A DNA stretch of 64,000 bases from NCBI GenBank assembly GCA_903813345.2, contig CAIIXF020000005.1, positions 23,377,375 to 23,441,374 of the forward strand, given 5' to 3'. The notes under the pieces are model-generated. The model did not search any database. It worked only from the letters and a program-made list of their open reading frames with translations, and was not told where the DNA came from. The DNA comes from Owenia fusiformis (lineage: Eukaryota > Annelida > Polychaeta > Sabellida > Oweniidae). This document shows, one piece after another, positions 61,201-64,000 of this stretch. Within the stretch, counting starts at the first letter, position 1, and each line of letters opens with the position of its first letter. The position numbers and the translations under genes were made by a program.

Positions 61201-63453
61201 TAAGATGCCAAATATTGCCCTGATTGCTTAGAAAAAGTAAAACTTTTCAAATTTTCTCTACAGGCCTTTTTGCCCCTTTAAGTTCCTAAATAATAAATGA
61301 GATGAACACATGATAGTAAAAATATTTTAGTAATATGAGAAAAAGACATAACAAGGATTCACATGAGGCCAAAAAAGTTTAAAATGTAGACAATGTTTTG
61401 TTAAAATTGCTGGCTGGATCTAAAACTACCTCCTTATTATGCAGTGTTTGATGTTCACTTGATTATATAACAGAACATTGAAAATGAAACACATTTTAAT
61501 GCACGTTTTGTGTAAATTGTCAAAGGTAGAGTATGTGAGAAATTCTGTCACTGATATACCTGTCACCTTGGTTAAATATTGTTAAATATTGTATTCACCT
61601 CTAAGCTCAACCTTCCAGAAGAATCTCAAAAGGTGCGACTGTAAAGATGGTTATCATGGCATTGGTGACAGATACTGTTTCCCAGATGGTGGCGTTTGTG
61701 TAATAAACAATGGAGGCTGTTCCCAGAATGCAACATGTTCATATACAGAGCTCCCTGAAGAGGAGAATATAGATGTCGCCTGCTACTGCAATAATGGCTT
61801 TGTTGGAAATGGCACACTTTGTAATGCTGATATGTTAGACACACTTGGGAAACTTAATGACACCCAGGGGTTCTACAATCAACTCTTTAAGTCTAAAGAT
61901 TCAGACAAACAAATGAGAGACCTTAGAGAACAACTGGGAGATATCAAGACTCAAATGACTGTATTTGCACCAGTCTCATCAAACTTAAACAAAACAACAG
62001 TGAGTAGAGTATTTCATTTCTCTGAGTGGGTTCAGAAAGGGGCAACATTAGAAAACATTTTAATTGCCAAGAAAAAAAAACCTTGAGAAGCATCGATTAA
62101 AGTATTACATATTTGGACTTATTGTACAAAATATCATATGAAATAGATACTATACTAGTAATATTAATAATGATGAGTAATGGTCAATGATTTAATGTCC
62201 ATTGACATGTATGTTTCAGCCATTGACATATGCAGACTTAGAAAACTATGTGATAGAAGATACAATAAGGCTGGAGACATGTGAGAATAATACACAGATC
62301 ACTTCCTTGTCTGGTAGGACCATGTTCATAATACAGAAGGTAAGATTCTAAAGGGATTGTGTTTTTTACCTCCCCCTACCAAGGTGGATTTCCACCTGCT
62401 GATCCACCACACCATGTAGGGTCAGTTTTTCCGCCAGAATTAGACTATTCAACCAAGTAAATACTAATGGCAGTTGATCATTTGTCCAATGGTTGACTGC
62501 AAAATTTATTATTTACAAAATCACAAATTAGCAATCTTTTGACAAAATGATTAACCTCTTGACTACCTGGAGTGATGAGATCTCTCGTCACTTCAGAAAT
62601 GACCTTGAAATCAGTGTGACGAGAAAATCACTAAAATTGCTCTTATTTGAACAATTTTTATCCAATTTACACAAAAATTGTGTGCCCTTAATGCTTCATT
62701 CTTTGCACTGACAAGAATATGTTTCCTTAAATTCTTTAACCTAGAATCAAATATTTTGTTATAGAATGGTGGATTTTTTCTTGATGATATTGAGATTCTG
62801 GAGAGAAACATCCCATGCACCAATGGAATGCTACATCTCCTGGCCTCTCCCTTCAAGCTGCCCATCCATCATCCATCCTCTCCATTCAGCCGGCCTATAA
62901 AGACATCCAATGGGCATGAATATGGGAATGCTGCTCTTACAATTGGCATGTCTGTTTTTGGAGTGGCCATCATACTGGTCTGTGTTGTGGTCCTAGTAGT
63001 GCTGTTGTACAAAAGGTGGAAGCTGCAGCACCAGGATGAGGATTTACAAACCCTCATTAATACATTCTTTGTAAGTAAAATATGTTTATTTTATAGTGTT
63101 ATACTTCATTTTGTCCAATAGATTAGGTTTTTGAGTAATAGTTCATATGAGAATAATATATGGTTGTTTTATGTTTTAATTAAGGTCAAAACATGGCATG
63201 ATTGATTCAAAAACATGTGAATATTATTAAAGTTATTGCTAGACAAATGTACATGTCTTATATACACATATACATGTAATTATGATCACTAATATTGTAA
63301 TAAGATAGGTATCTGAAATAAAATGTATTTCAGGGGAAAAGAAACAAAGATGAAGTTTCTGCATCATACACTAAACATCAAGATCCAACAAGCACTACAG
63401 ACTTTGAAAATCCACTCTATGCTGACAGTGGTCCCTCTGTGACACTCAAGTGA
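6605..63453 (+). CDS. Stabilin-like scavenger receptor with discoidin domain, 3' 21 exons (5' end outside window)
   Basis: Joined exons: 6605-6809, 9598-9691, 11462-11620, 12971-13066, 18497-18640, 22914-23059, 24972-25119, 30408-30485, 32308-32514, 34358-34489, 39632-39799, 43579-43849, 58903-59087, 59469-59627, 59988-60129, 60359-60505, 60797-60864, 61619-61999, 62220-62339, 62765-63070, 63334-63453. Phases match at every junction and give about 1,157 residues plus TGA. Domains by residue of this partial protein: EGF-like modules ~1-210, FAS1-1 ~210-356, FAS1-2 357-512, Cys-rich linker 526-616, F5/8 type C 617-777, EGF-like 779-905, FAS1-3 ~905-1050, transmembrane helix ~1073-1098, cytoplasmic tail with FENPLY near the C-terminus. 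The alternation of EGF clusters with paired FAS1 domains, ending in FAS1, one helix and a short tail, is the stabilin plan. Known stabilins are endocytic and phagocytic surface receptors; that role is inferred here. The first exon opens mid-codon (xCC), so coding exons lie upstream. Confidence 0.9.
6738..7556 (+). repeat. 8-copy, 103 bp tandem array of the exon 1 3' end plus donor
   Basis: The last ~70 bp of exon 1 plus ~30 bp of intron are repeated head to tail. Donor GT positions are 6810, 6913, 7016, 7119, 7222, 7325, 7428 and 7531, exactly 103 bp apart. Copy 7 has lost the donor (AGttaagt), copy 8 has gtatgt, and the others keep gtaagt. Copies differ by only a few bases. The first copy is the coding one: a TAA follows directly inside the intron, so use of any later donor would end translation. 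Confidence 0.95.
7557..8667. other. Intron 1 middle: AT-rich, hairpin-rich sequence between the two exon arrays
   Basis: No exon is seen. The stretch is rich in GATATC/ATATCC palindromic words and contains a stem-loop near 8090-8165 built from repeats of gaatatcac and gtgatattcg. Phrases such as aaccatggata and ataggata recur in both orientations, which suggests an old degenerate inverted-repeat element. No target duplication could be defined. Confidence 0.5.
8668..9691 (+). repeat. 94 bp tandem array of exon 2 (10 acceptor-bearing copies plus one partial)
   Basis: Units begin at 8752, 8846, 8940, 9034, 9128, 9222, 9316, 9410, 9504 and 9598, a constant 94 bp. A partial copy in the same register starts at 8668 without an acceptor. 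Each full unit starts with cttcag|GTGTCAG and encodes [20 protein letters not shown]. The first nine then run into TAA or TGA in place of the TCA codon of the tenth. Only the tenth continues to ISYGGCHKQ and a gtaatt donor. The unit length equals the length of the real exon. Confidence 0.95.
9598..9691 (+). CDS. Exon 2: second half of an EGF-like module
   Basis: This is the last of ten tandem exon copies and the only one with an open frame and a donor (gtaatt at 9692). It supplies [14 protein letters not shown], closing the module begun in exon 1, and opens the next with [14 protein letters not shown]. It exits in phase 0 into exon 3. Confidence 0.9.
9700..10240. repeat. Dispersed repeat of the 'GAACGAAGTT / gccgccatt' family, in intron 2
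   Basis: Begins with tatcccaccgaacgaagttt and continues with phrases shared with 3240-3900, 5460-5696, 13940-14515, 17480-17760 and 51073-51310: 'aactcaaata', 'gatttggttcaaatttt', 'ctgatgcc', 'ctctgctcaagaa' and 'caagatggc'. Copies are degenerate and partial. No protein remnant or target duplication was seen. The rest of intron 2 (10240-11461) shows no exon or clear repeat. Confidence 0.6.
11462..11620 (+). CDS. Exon 3: EGF-like modules
   Basis: Acceptor ttttcttttcag and donor gtaagt at 11621; phase 0 on both sides, 53 codons. It encodes [19 protein letters not shown] and DGTAC, completing the module opened in exon 2. It then starts another with [16 protein letters not shown]. The cysteine spacing and the G-W-x-G-D-G-T-x-C ending are typical of EGF repeats in stabilins. 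Confidence 0.9.
11800..11950. repeat. Dispersed repeat starting TTAACCTCTTGACTACCTGG (copy 1)
   Basis: A ~150 bp segment starting TTAACCTCTTGACTACCTGG with repeated 'gtgacgaga' words. It matches 62551-62690 in intron 19 closely, in the same orientation. The TTAA start suggests one end of a TTAA-targeting DNA transposon, but the opposite end was not identified. Confidence 0.6.
12971..13066 (+). CDS. Exon 4: EGF-like modules
   Basis: Acceptor tttattttacag and donor gtaata at 13067; 32 codons in phase 0. It encodes [14 protein letters not shown], ending the module begun in exon 3, and [13 protein letters not shown], starting the next. The boundary falls between the HKK and AIC residues, the same position within the module as the exon 2/3 boundary. 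Confidence 0.9.
13680..13830. repeat. 'ATGTCACCACC' dispersed repeat (copy 1)
   Basis: Starts atgtcaccaccaaaaagggg and contains gacagcggttgg. Related segments are at 47277-47430 and 59691-59865, sharing the start and, in the latter two, 'gtggtgacattttgcatgtt'. Likely a short interspersed or MITE-type family; termini not defined. Confidence 0.55.
13940..14515. repeat. Dispersed 'GAACGAAGTTCG' repeat (intron 4)
   Basis: Begins ttatcccatcgaacgaagtt, followed by 'gatatagggaacgcctccgtccgtcc', then 'aactcaaata' and several 'aatggc(g/t)gccatttt' words. It is the same family as 51073-51310 and 9700-10240. Confidence 0.6.
14830..15060 (+). pseudogene. Possible helix-turn-helix transposase-like remnant
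   Basis: A short frame from ~14833 reads [18 protein letters not shown] and continues [17 protein letters not shown]. After a frame change near 14970 it reads [19 protein letters not shown]. This spacing (acidic/F start, Y-x6-G, then I-x2-W-x3-F) resembles the N-terminal DNA-binding region of mariner-like transposases and the DUF4817 family. It is broken by stops, no catalytic region follows, and the match is by eye only. Confidence 0.3.
15441..16872. mobile_element. Nonautonomous element, ATCGCACTTTGAA termini, two ~580 bp units (copy 1)
   Basis: Begins ATCGCACTTTGAAAAAGTGC and ends in the inverted form CTTCAAAGTGCGAT. The interior is a (GGCG)n tract followed by two long direct units, each with 'cttgtcatcaaaattccagg', 'agatctgattaggtt', 'ggcggccattttgaattttt' and 'gaccttgaaaaggtcaaaaaag'. 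A second, longer copy lies at 35037-37044. No coding capacity was seen. Confidence 0.75.
17480..17770. repeat. Degenerate dispersed repeat of the 'gttcaaatttt / ctctgctcaagaa' family
   Basis: Carries 'attaggttcaaattttg', 'aagacctctgctcaagaa' and 'tcaagatggctgctgaattc', as in 3240-3900 and 9700-10240. Old and partial. The surrounding parts of intron 4 (16873-17479 and 17771-18496) show no exon or recognisable repeat. Confidence 0.5.
18497..18640 (+). CDS. Exon 5: end of EGF cluster and start of FAS1-1
   Basis: Acceptor ctatttccag and donor gtaatt at 18641; 48 codons, phase 0. [14 protein letters not shown] closes the fifth EGF-like module. [15 protein letters not shown] then begins the first fasciclin domain. 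The direct passage from the EGF cysteine into FAS1 is as in stabilins. Confidence 0.9.
18667..18813. repeat. Short inverted repeat (MITE-like hairpin)
   Basis: The arms carry ggtgctctacaaaaaacact and its near-complement agtgttttcaatatagcacc. The palindromic 'ctcggtg..gatatcat' and 'atgatatc..caccgag' lie inside. The total is about 147 bp with a ~70 bp loop. It sits 26 bp after the exon 5 donor. Confidence 0.6.
19258..19983 (-). mobile_element. 5'-truncated LINE (non-LTR retrotransposon) 3' end with poly(A) and 15 bp TSD
   Basis: On the minus strand an open frame runs from the 5' break (~19972) to the stop at 19529. It reads [18 protein letters not shown] and then a zinc-knuckle-like C-x2-C-x9-H-x4-C (CVLCNSNQ...EHGFLKC), typical of the C-terminus of LINE reverse transcriptase proteins. 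A ~235 bp 3' UTR and a poly(A) tail follow (35 T on the + strand at about 19259-19293). Perfect duplications taaaaagataaacat flank it at 19243-19257 and 19984-19998. The reverse transcriptase core and endonuclease are absent. The clade is not assignable by eye. It lies antisense in intron 5. Confidence 0.9.
19529..19972 (-). pseudogene. LINE ORF C-terminal fragment
   Basis: About 147 residues remain, including the Cys/His knuckle CVLCNSNQ...EHGFLKC and a basic C-terminal region. No start is native: the element was truncated on insertion, so this is the surviving tail of a reverse-transcriptase polyprotein. The frame has no internal stop, which, with the intact TSD, points to a fairly recent insertion. 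Confidence 0.8.
21084..21240. repeat. 157 bp near-perfect palindrome
   Basis: The left arm runs gaataaataatgataggcca... to gtacaaa and the right arm is its reverse complement, ending at 21240. The unpaired loop is only about 13-20 bases. The left and right halves are almost identical, with a bulge or two. It lies next to a segment with TGACGTCA (near 20818) and CCAAT. Probably a foldback element end or a snapback duplication. Confidence 0.8.
22804..22850. repeat. Fragment of the TTAAAGGCCCCAT element end
   Basis: attaaaggtcccatttaaag followed by 'accactttggctaatat' matches the end of the elements at 2208-3037 and 23696-24524. It may be a solo terminus. It lies 64 bp before exon 6. Confidence 0.6.
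22914..23059 (+). CDS. Exon 6: FAS1-1, first half
   Basis: Acceptor tacttgtttttag and donor gtaggt at 23060. It enters in phase 0 and leaves with AG of a split Ser codon. It encodes [20 protein letters not shown], the conserved 'TVFAPxNxA' H1 motif of fasciclin domains, then [12 protein letters not shown]. In the family this region forms the core helices before H2. Confidence 0.9.
23696..24524 (-). mobile_element. TTAA-flanked nonautonomous element, ~830 bp (copy 2, inverted)
   Basis: Reverse-complement relative of 2208-3037 over the full length. It starts TTTAAAGGCCCCATATAAAG and ends ACGGGGACTTTAA. Terminal inverted repeats TTAAAG(T/G)CCCC(G/A)T abut TTAA at both ends, as in piggyBac or Kolobok-type elements. 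The interior is AT-rich with no coding potential. It sits in intron 6; the other part of that intron shows nothing recognisable. Confidence 0.8.
24972..25119 (+). CDS. Exon 7: FAS1-1, middle
   Basis: Acceptor aaaaaatttcag and donor gtaagt at 25120. Its first base completes Ser, and it exits in phase 0. [14 protein letters not shown] is the H2-type region ('YH' motif) of FAS1. [18 protein letters not shown] follows, corresponding to the 'TL-G-x-V/I' strand segment. Possible N-glycosylation at NDT and NVT. Confidence 0.9.
25120..28800. other. Intron 7, first 3.7 kb: no gene seen
   Basis: AT-rich sequence with no exon-like stretch and no clear terminal repeats. Only short degenerate pieces of the 'ctgccatttt' repeat family appear around 28440-28600. 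Confidence 0.6.
28801..30226. mobile_element. piggyBac-like nonautonomous element with six 205 bp internal repeats
   Basis: Left end TTAACCCTAGAAGTCC; right end CATCTAGGGTTAA. These inverted termini start CCCTAGA next to TTAA on both sides, the arrangement known for piggyBac elements. The body is mostly a direct array with 'agctaggatg' starts at 28893, 29096, 29301, 29506, 29711 and 29916 (203 then 205 bp). The middle copies are almost identical and the last is more diverged. No transposase is encoded, so mobility would need a partner element. It ends 181 bp before exon 8. Confidence 0.85.
30408..30485 (+). CDS. Exon 8: FAS1-1, end
   Basis: Acceptor ttttattttag and donor gtaaga at 30486; 26 codons in phase 0. 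It encodes [19 protein letters not shown] and IIHIIDK, the classic C-terminal strand of FAS1 ('xNG-xIHxIDxVL'). It joins exon 9, which starts with VLEP. Confidence 0.95.
30784..30998. repeat. ~215 bp MITE-like element
   Basis: Terminal inverted repeats: atactgtataagtggtaatt on the left and accacttatacagtat on the right. The interior is AT-rich with 'ggaaaatta' words. No target duplication is certain. The rest of intron 8 to 32307 shows no other feature. Confidence 0.65.
32308..32514 (+). CDS. Exon 9: FAS1-2, first half
   Basis: Acceptor tcatatttcag and donor gtaagt at 32515; 69 codons, phase 0. VLEPYP closes FAS1-1 and leads into [20 protein letters not shown], then [15 protein letters not shown]. 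The last is the fasciclin H1 motif 'TLFAPxNxAF' of the second domain. Possible N-glycosylation at NLT and NET. Confidence 0.95.
32515..34357. other. Intron 9: no gene seen
   Basis: Contains a degenerate 'gctgatagggacatagaactctgctcaagaa' fragment near 32790-32840, from the dispersed family listed elsewhere. It also has two similar segments around 32840-32890 and 33850-33900 sharing 'ctcattgaaatcacat'. Nothing else is identifiable. Confidence 0.5.
34358..34489 (+). CDS. Exon 10: FAS1-2, middle
   Basis: Acceptor gttttatag and donor gtaggt at 34490; 44 codons in phase 0. [18 protein letters not shown] is the H2 region of FAS1 ('LxYHVVPG'-like, here YYIVPE). [19 protein letters not shown] is the following strand. 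It fits between exons 9 and 11. Confidence 0.9.
34637..34950. repeat. (CATC)n / (CCAT)n microsatellite
   Basis: About 310 bp of impure CCATCCATCCCTCC tetranucleotide repeat in intron 10. It gives long but meaningless open frames (PSIHPSIH and its antisense MDGWMDGW) on both strands. Confidence 0.95.
35037..37044. mobile_element. Nonautonomous element, ATCGCACTTTGAA termini, three ~580 bp units (copy 2)
   Basis: Same termini, orientation and interior as 15441-16872, but 576 bp longer. The extra length is about one more internal direct unit. It also contains a short partial duplication at 35600-35700. Both copies continue into similar flank (atttatcactgtgtgtcttg) on the right, so the true boundary may be slightly further out. 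Confidence 0.75.
37732..39328. mobile_element. Element with repeated ACCGACAATTGTCGGT palindrome
   Basis: The 16 bp palindrome ACCGACAATTGTCGGT lies at 37732-37747, 39216-39231 and 39313-39328, with a one-base variant at 39265-39280. Imperfect forms at 37781-37801 and from 37834 follow 'cgctagagg'. Flanking words ctagag/ctctag make the outer ends inverted. The interior is locally GC-rich, for example around 37860-38010, and includes a tRNA-like segment at 39062-39125. No transposase frame was recognised. Confidence 0.6.
39062..39125 (-). tRNA. tRNA-like segment (pseudo-tRNA or SINE head)
   Basis: On the minus strand the sequence contains TAGTCTAGTGGTTAGC, an A-box/D-arm like that of tRNA-His, Asp and Glu. 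After about 35 bases it has GAGTTCGAATCCCGG, a B-box/T-arm. The two acceptor strands do not pair and the anticodon stem is poor, so it is unlikely to be a functional tRNA. Confidence 0.6.
39632..39799 (+). CDS. Exon 11: FAS1-2, end
   Basis: Donor gtaagt at 39800 is clear. The acceptor is less so. The in-frame choice is cataag|ATTCAAAG. The more typical-looking ccatag at 39618-39623 would place a TAA in frame after one codon. The exon encodes [20 protein letters not shown] and then [10 protein letters not shown], the FAS1 C-terminal strand ('N-x-V-I-x-x-D...IHGIDxLL'). [11 protein letters not shown] follows. It joins exon 12 in phase 0. Confidence 0.8.
40426..40803. mobile_element. Mutator-like MITE, 378 bp, 9 bp TSD (copy 1)
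   Basis: Starts TACCCTGCGTGCAGAG and ends TGCAAAGGGTA. The perfect 9 bp duplication atgatatat flanks it at 40417-40425 and 40804-40812. The interior is GC-richer than its surroundings and holds CCAAT/ATTGG boxes, a GGGCGGGG-type GC box (as CCCCGCCCCC) and a TATATA motif. The same element is inverted at 55027-55397. A TSD of 9 bp is characteristic of the Mutator superfamily. Confidence 0.88.
41426..41904. mobile_element. MITE with AAAGGATTGGTATCGATATGG-type ends (copy 2)
   Basis: The left end aaaggattggtatcgatatg is mirrored at the right end by ccatatcgataccactcctt. The interior matches 5697-6337 in inverted orientation (shared 'aagtgtttgatgtg', 'ttccgaacctcattggaaca') but is 160 bp shorter through internal deletion. 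It lies in intron 11; beyond it, 41905-43578 shows no other clear feature. Confidence 0.75.
43579..43849 (+). CDS. Exon 12: Cys-rich EGF-like linker with heptad-repeat insert
   Basis: Acceptor ttgaatttcag and donor gtatgt at 43850. It enters in phase 0 and leaves with one base of an Asp codon. [16 protein letters not shown] starts a module like the one after paired FAS1 domains in stabilins, and [11 protein letters not shown] ends it. Between them is a run of about five heptads near MTSPQSx. They are encoded by a degenerate in-frame 21 bp repeat (gacaagtcccaaagtgaaat-like, ~43649-43770). The Ser/Thr-rich insert could be O-glycosylated. Family members known to me have a shorter Cys-spaced loop here. 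Confidence 0.88.
43850..44769. other. Intron 12, first part: no feature seen
   Basis: AT-rich intron sequence without an exon-like frame, terminal repeat or tandem array that I can identify. Confidence 0.55.
45841..46320 (+). pseudogene. 3' remnant of a transposon-associated ORF (Cys-rich CXC-like C-terminus)
   Basis: The frame runs open from the inner edge of the left arm: [20 protein letters not shown], then IWRN, then [20 protein letters not shown], then a Cys-rich stretch [15 protein letters not shown]...[15 protein letters not shown] and an acidic tail to TGA at 46318. This 'PPTxDAL..H..RANYQ..IW ... GW....WM...PAP ... CxCxxxC' layout recurs at the C-terminus of uncharacterised ORFs that are repetitive in invertebrate genomes (from memory, not searched). 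The rest of the ORF is missing. The N-terminus of a related ORF may be at 51456-52061. Confidence 0.65.
46346..46798. repeat. ~450 bp imperfect palindrome nested in element A
   Basis: The left end gtgatccgctcgattaca pairs with the right end ataatcgagtggatcac. Inside, 'gtaggcagaat', 'cacaaacgtg..tcagtatcatatg' and 'ttaattcctaacttaagtta' are mirrored across the centre near 46550. It looks like a foldback MITE. Confidence 0.75.
47277..47430. repeat. 'ATGTCACCACC' dispersed repeat (copy 2)
   Basis: gatgtcaccaccactagtga at the start, 'gtggtgacattttgcatgtt' near the end. It is most like 59691-59865. Confidence 0.55.
47556..47645 (-). tRNA. tRNA-like segment (possible SINE head)
   Basis: The minus strand has AGCTGGTTCAGAGCACCAGC, which is A-box-like, and about 50 bases on GAGTTCGAGAC, a B-box. 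A folded cloverleaf is not convincing, so a tRNA-derived repeat or chance match is more likely than a gene. Confidence 0.3.
51073..51310. repeat. 'GAACGAAGTTCG' repeat with (GTCC)n tract, inside element B
   Basis: attatcccaacgaacgaagt start, then an impure CCGT/CAGT tetranucleotide run (about 51118-51186), then 'aactcaaatattagttgacgg' and 'caagatggccgccg'. Same family as 13940-14515. Confidence 0.7.
51456..52061 (-). pseudogene. 5' remnant of a transposon-associated ORF (Cys/His N-terminal domain), one in-frame stop
   Basis: Starts [16 protein letters not shown] and continues with C-x2-C (CLFCEKDL), KCQTDNAS, an [13 protein letters not shown] segment and [10 protein letters not shown]. These are the spaced Cys/His residues of a zinc-binding domain that I recall at the N-terminus of uncharacterised, multicopy invertebrate ORFs. 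A TAA at 51714-51716 interrupts it. The same frame then continues with related sequence ([38 protein letters not shown]) to ~51456, so this is a decayed copy. It may belong to the same protein class as 45841-46320. Confidence 0.6.
52255..52600. repeat. Short direct repeats upstream of the element B ORF
   Basis: Three copies of 'tggaaccactgtccaaaatc' at roughly 52270, 52450 and 52530, with 'caaccgca(g/c)c' nearby and several 'aatcactcacctg' words. They lie just upstream (minus-strand sense) of the 52061 start and may be promoter or terminal subrepeats. Confidence 0.6.
55027..55397. mobile_element. Mutator-like MITE, 371 bp, 9 bp TSD (copy 2, inverted)
   Basis: Starts TACCCTTTGCATTCG and ends GCATGCAGGGTA. 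The perfect 9 bp duplication cctgaaaag flanks it at 55018-55026 and 55398-55406. It is the reverse complement of 40426-40803 with only scattered differences, so both insertions look fairly young. Confidence 0.9.
56016..56657. mobile_element. TTAA foldback element, ~640 bp
   Basis: Begins TTAACTCCTTGAAGACTGCT and ends in the inverted form agtcttcaaggagttaa. The two halves are complementary through most of their length (for example 'aaaatggaattattttagca' against 'tgctaaaataattccatttt'), leaving a ~130 bp centre. The TTAA at both ends fits a TTAA-targeting family. No coding region. Confidence 0.8.
56658..58902. other. Intron 12, last 2.2 kb: nothing recognised
   Basis: No exon-like frame or clear repeat. 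A modest inverted similarity exists between 58320-58345 ('gacacaaaaaatgacacccacctt') and 58610-58635 ('aggtgggtgtcattttttctg'), possibly the ends of a ~310 bp MITE. Confidence 0.5.
58903..59087 (+). CDS. Exon 13: F5/8 type C (discoidin) domain, first third
   Basis: Acceptor ctgttgttccag and donor gtaagt at 59088. It completes the Asp codon begun in exon 12 and ends in phase 0. It encodes [20 protein letters not shown], then [23 protein letters not shown] and NDLLQWIQ. These match the family pattern C-x-L-G...I.D.QI.ASS...ARL...AW....ND..QWLQ. Confidence 0.93.
59469..59627 (+). CDS. Exon 14: F5/8 type C domain, middle
   Basis: Acceptor ttttttttag and donor gtatgt at 59628; 53 codons, phase 0. 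[20 protein letters not shown] is the 'VDLG....V..I.TQGR' block, and [12 protein letters not shown] is the 'WVT.Y.L.YS' block. FQDYQEP follows. The central strands of the discoidin beta-barrel are therefore present. Confidence 0.93.
59691..59865. repeat. 'ATGTCACCACC' dispersed repeat (copy 3)
   Basis: tatgtcaccaccagaagtga start and 'gtggtgacattttgcatgtt' toward the end, as in 47277-47430. It sits in the short intron 14, inside the discoidin-coding region. Confidence 0.55.
59988..60129 (+). CDS. Exon 15: F5/8 type C domain, last third
   Basis: Acceptor gtttacttgtag and donor gtaagt at 60130; starts in phase 0 and ends with one base. [20 protein letters not shown], then [20 protein letters not shown] and GC. 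These are the closing 'F.GN.D..T.V.N.L..P....YIRI.P..WHG.ISLR.EL.GC' motifs with the terminal disulphide Cys. All three blocks of the domain are intact, so a folded domain is expected. Confidence 0.95.
60359..60505 (+). CDS. Exon 16: EGF-like module
   Basis: Acceptor ttatgtttcag and donor gtatat at 60506; phase 1 on both sides. It encodes [18 protein letters not shown] and [15 protein letters not shown], a laminin-type EGF repeat, then [10 protein letters not shown] phase 1-1 exon holding one EGF module is typical of shufflable extracellular domains. Confidence 0.92.
60797..60864 (+). CDS. Exon 17: EGF-like module, first half
   Basis: Acceptor tttatttttcag and donor gtaaca at 60865. It completes Glu and ends in phase 0; 22 further codons. 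[20 protein letters not shown] is the first half of an EGF repeat whose second half is in exon 18. The 68 bp size makes it easy to miss. Confidence 0.9.
61619..61999 (+). CDS. Exon 18: EGF-like modules and start of FAS1-3
   Basis: Acceptor aaccttccag and donor gtgagt at 62000; 127 codons, phase 0. [15 protein letters not shown] closes the module from exon 17. [15 protein letters not shown] with [14 protein letters not shown] is a complete module. [19 protein letters not shown], then [15 protein letters not shown], begin the third fasciclin domain ('TVFAPxSxNL' H1 motif). FAS1-3 follows the last EGF directly, with no Link domain between them. Confidence 0.93.
62220..62339 (+). CDS. Exon 19: FAS1-3, middle
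   Basis: Acceptor tgtatgtttcag and donor gtaaga at 62340; 40 codons in phase 0. [20 protein letters not shown] precedes [14 protein letters not shown], the H2 and 'TLxG' region of a more divergent FAS1 domain. Confidence 0.88.
62551..62690. repeat. Dispersed repeat starting TTAACCTCTTGACTACCTGG (copy 2)
   Basis: Near-identical start to 11800-11950 and the same orientation. It lies in intron 19, about 75 bp before exon 20. Confidence 0.6.
62765..63070 (+). CDS. Exon 20: FAS1-3 end, stalk and transmembrane helix
   Basis: Acceptor tttgttatag and donor gtaagt at 63071; 102 codons, phase 0. [20 protein letters not shown] and [13 protein letters not shown] are the closing FAS1 strand ('x-NG-x...I-P-x-x-NG-x-IH-x-L'). 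A Pro/Ser stalk follows, then the helix [20 protein letters not shown] continuing [12 protein letters not shown] are the first cytosolic residues, with stop-transfer basic residues. Confidence 0.95.
63334..63453 (+). CDS. Exon 21: cytoplasmic tail with FENPLY motif and stop
   Basis: Acceptor aatgtatttcag. It encodes [20 protein letters not shown], then [19 protein letters not shown] and TGA at 63451-63453. FENPLY fits FxNPxY, the signal bound by PTB-domain endocytic and engulfment adaptors (GULP and Dab type) in LDL-receptor-like and stabilin-type receptors. The DENPLY-type position close to the C-terminus suggests internalisation or phagocytic signalling. Confidence 0.93.
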   Translation, partial: GKRNKDEVSASYTKHQDPTSTTDFENPLYADSGPSVTLK

Positions 63454-64000
63454 AATGACATACCTATACCAACTGATTATGATTAATCAAGTCCTTGTTT
63501 GGATGTGCCATAAGGATTAATGACCAACCAATCAAACTCGAAGTACAAGCTGTAATTACCAATTGATTCAAATACATGTATTGTCCATTTCTGATTTTAA
63601 TTACATTTAAATTCTGAAATGAAAATATTTGAATTAATAACAATCTTAGTGATGGACATTCATAATATACTCGTCATAGTAATATGTTGAAACTAGATAA
63701 AAGCAACACCAAATGACACGTATGAACACATTTTTCGCAATGGCCACTTTATTAGCTAGACAGATTTGCTCCATTTAAAGGGAGATACTGAGTAGGTCTC
63801 ATTCATATCAAAAAGATTAATTGTAGTATTTTCAGCAAAATCCTGTTTTGGACTTAATCACTAATTGAATTATTTACTCATTCACCTTGAAATCAGGAAG
63901 TGCAAGATCTCAAAACATGCTTTGGGGTCAGAGATATCATACAATAGATGTATCATTGTGTCAAGACGTACCATCATGTTCAAAAGTATCATTGTGTCAA
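63454..64000 (+). other. 3' UTR and flank
   Basis: No AATAAA or ATTAAA was found in the 547 bp after the stop, so the cleavage site is probably beyond the window or uses a variant signal. Nothing else was identified. Confidence 0.5.

Overview
This is a 64 kb piece of an animal genome. It is AT-rich and intron-rich, and it is full of short inverted-repeat transposons. Its only recognisable host gene lies on the + strand. The CDS has 21 exons inside the window, all joined by GT-AG introns with matching phases, and the joined frame runs open for about 1,157 residues from 6605 to the stop at 63453. The 5' end of the gene lies before the window. The protein is the C-terminal part of a stabilin/fasciclin-type scavenger receptor. 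In order it has: five EGF-like modules, two FAS1 domains, a Cys-rich EGF-like linker carrying a heptad-repeat insert, an F5/8 type C (discoidin) domain, three more EGF-like modules, a third FAS1 domain, one transmembrane helix, and a short tail with an FENPLY (FxNPxY) endocytosis motif. The discoidin domain is the unusual part. Vertebrate stabilins carry a Link (hyaluronan-binding) domain in the same final module, and no Link domain is seen here. The gene type, the repeat load and the repeat styles suggest a marine invertebrate (ambulacrarian or lophotrochozoan are both possible). I cannot name the species from the sequence.

Layout: 1-6604 is upstream intron or flank full of repeats. 6605-18640 holds the EGF cluster, 22914-30485 the first FAS1 domain, 32308-39799 the second, and 43579-43849 the linker exon. 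A 15 kb intron (43850-58902) follows, loaded with transposons. 58903-60129 holds the discoidin domain, 60359-61999 EGF modules, and 61619-63453 the last FAS1 domain, membrane helix and tail. 63454-64000 is 3' flank.

The most striking local structure is around the first intron. The 3' end of exon 1, with its splice donor, is repeated eight times with an exact 103 bp period. Exon 2, with its acceptor, is repeated ten times with an exact 94 bp period, which is the length of the exon itself. Only the outermost donor and the last acceptor copy give an open frame.

Mobile elements recognised from termini, target-site duplications (TSDs) or coding remnants: a 5'-truncated LINE with a 15 bp TSD; two copies of a Mutator-like MITE, each with a perfect 9 bp TSD; a piggyBac-like element with six 205 bp internal units; two copies of another TTAA-flanked element; a TTAA foldback element; two large long-TIR elements with remnants of a transposon-type protein; a palindromic family around ACCGACAATTGTCGGT that includes a tRNA-like segment; and an ATCGCACTTTGAA-terminated family with a variable number of ~580 bp units. 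No complete transposase, functional tRNA, rRNA or CRISPR was found.
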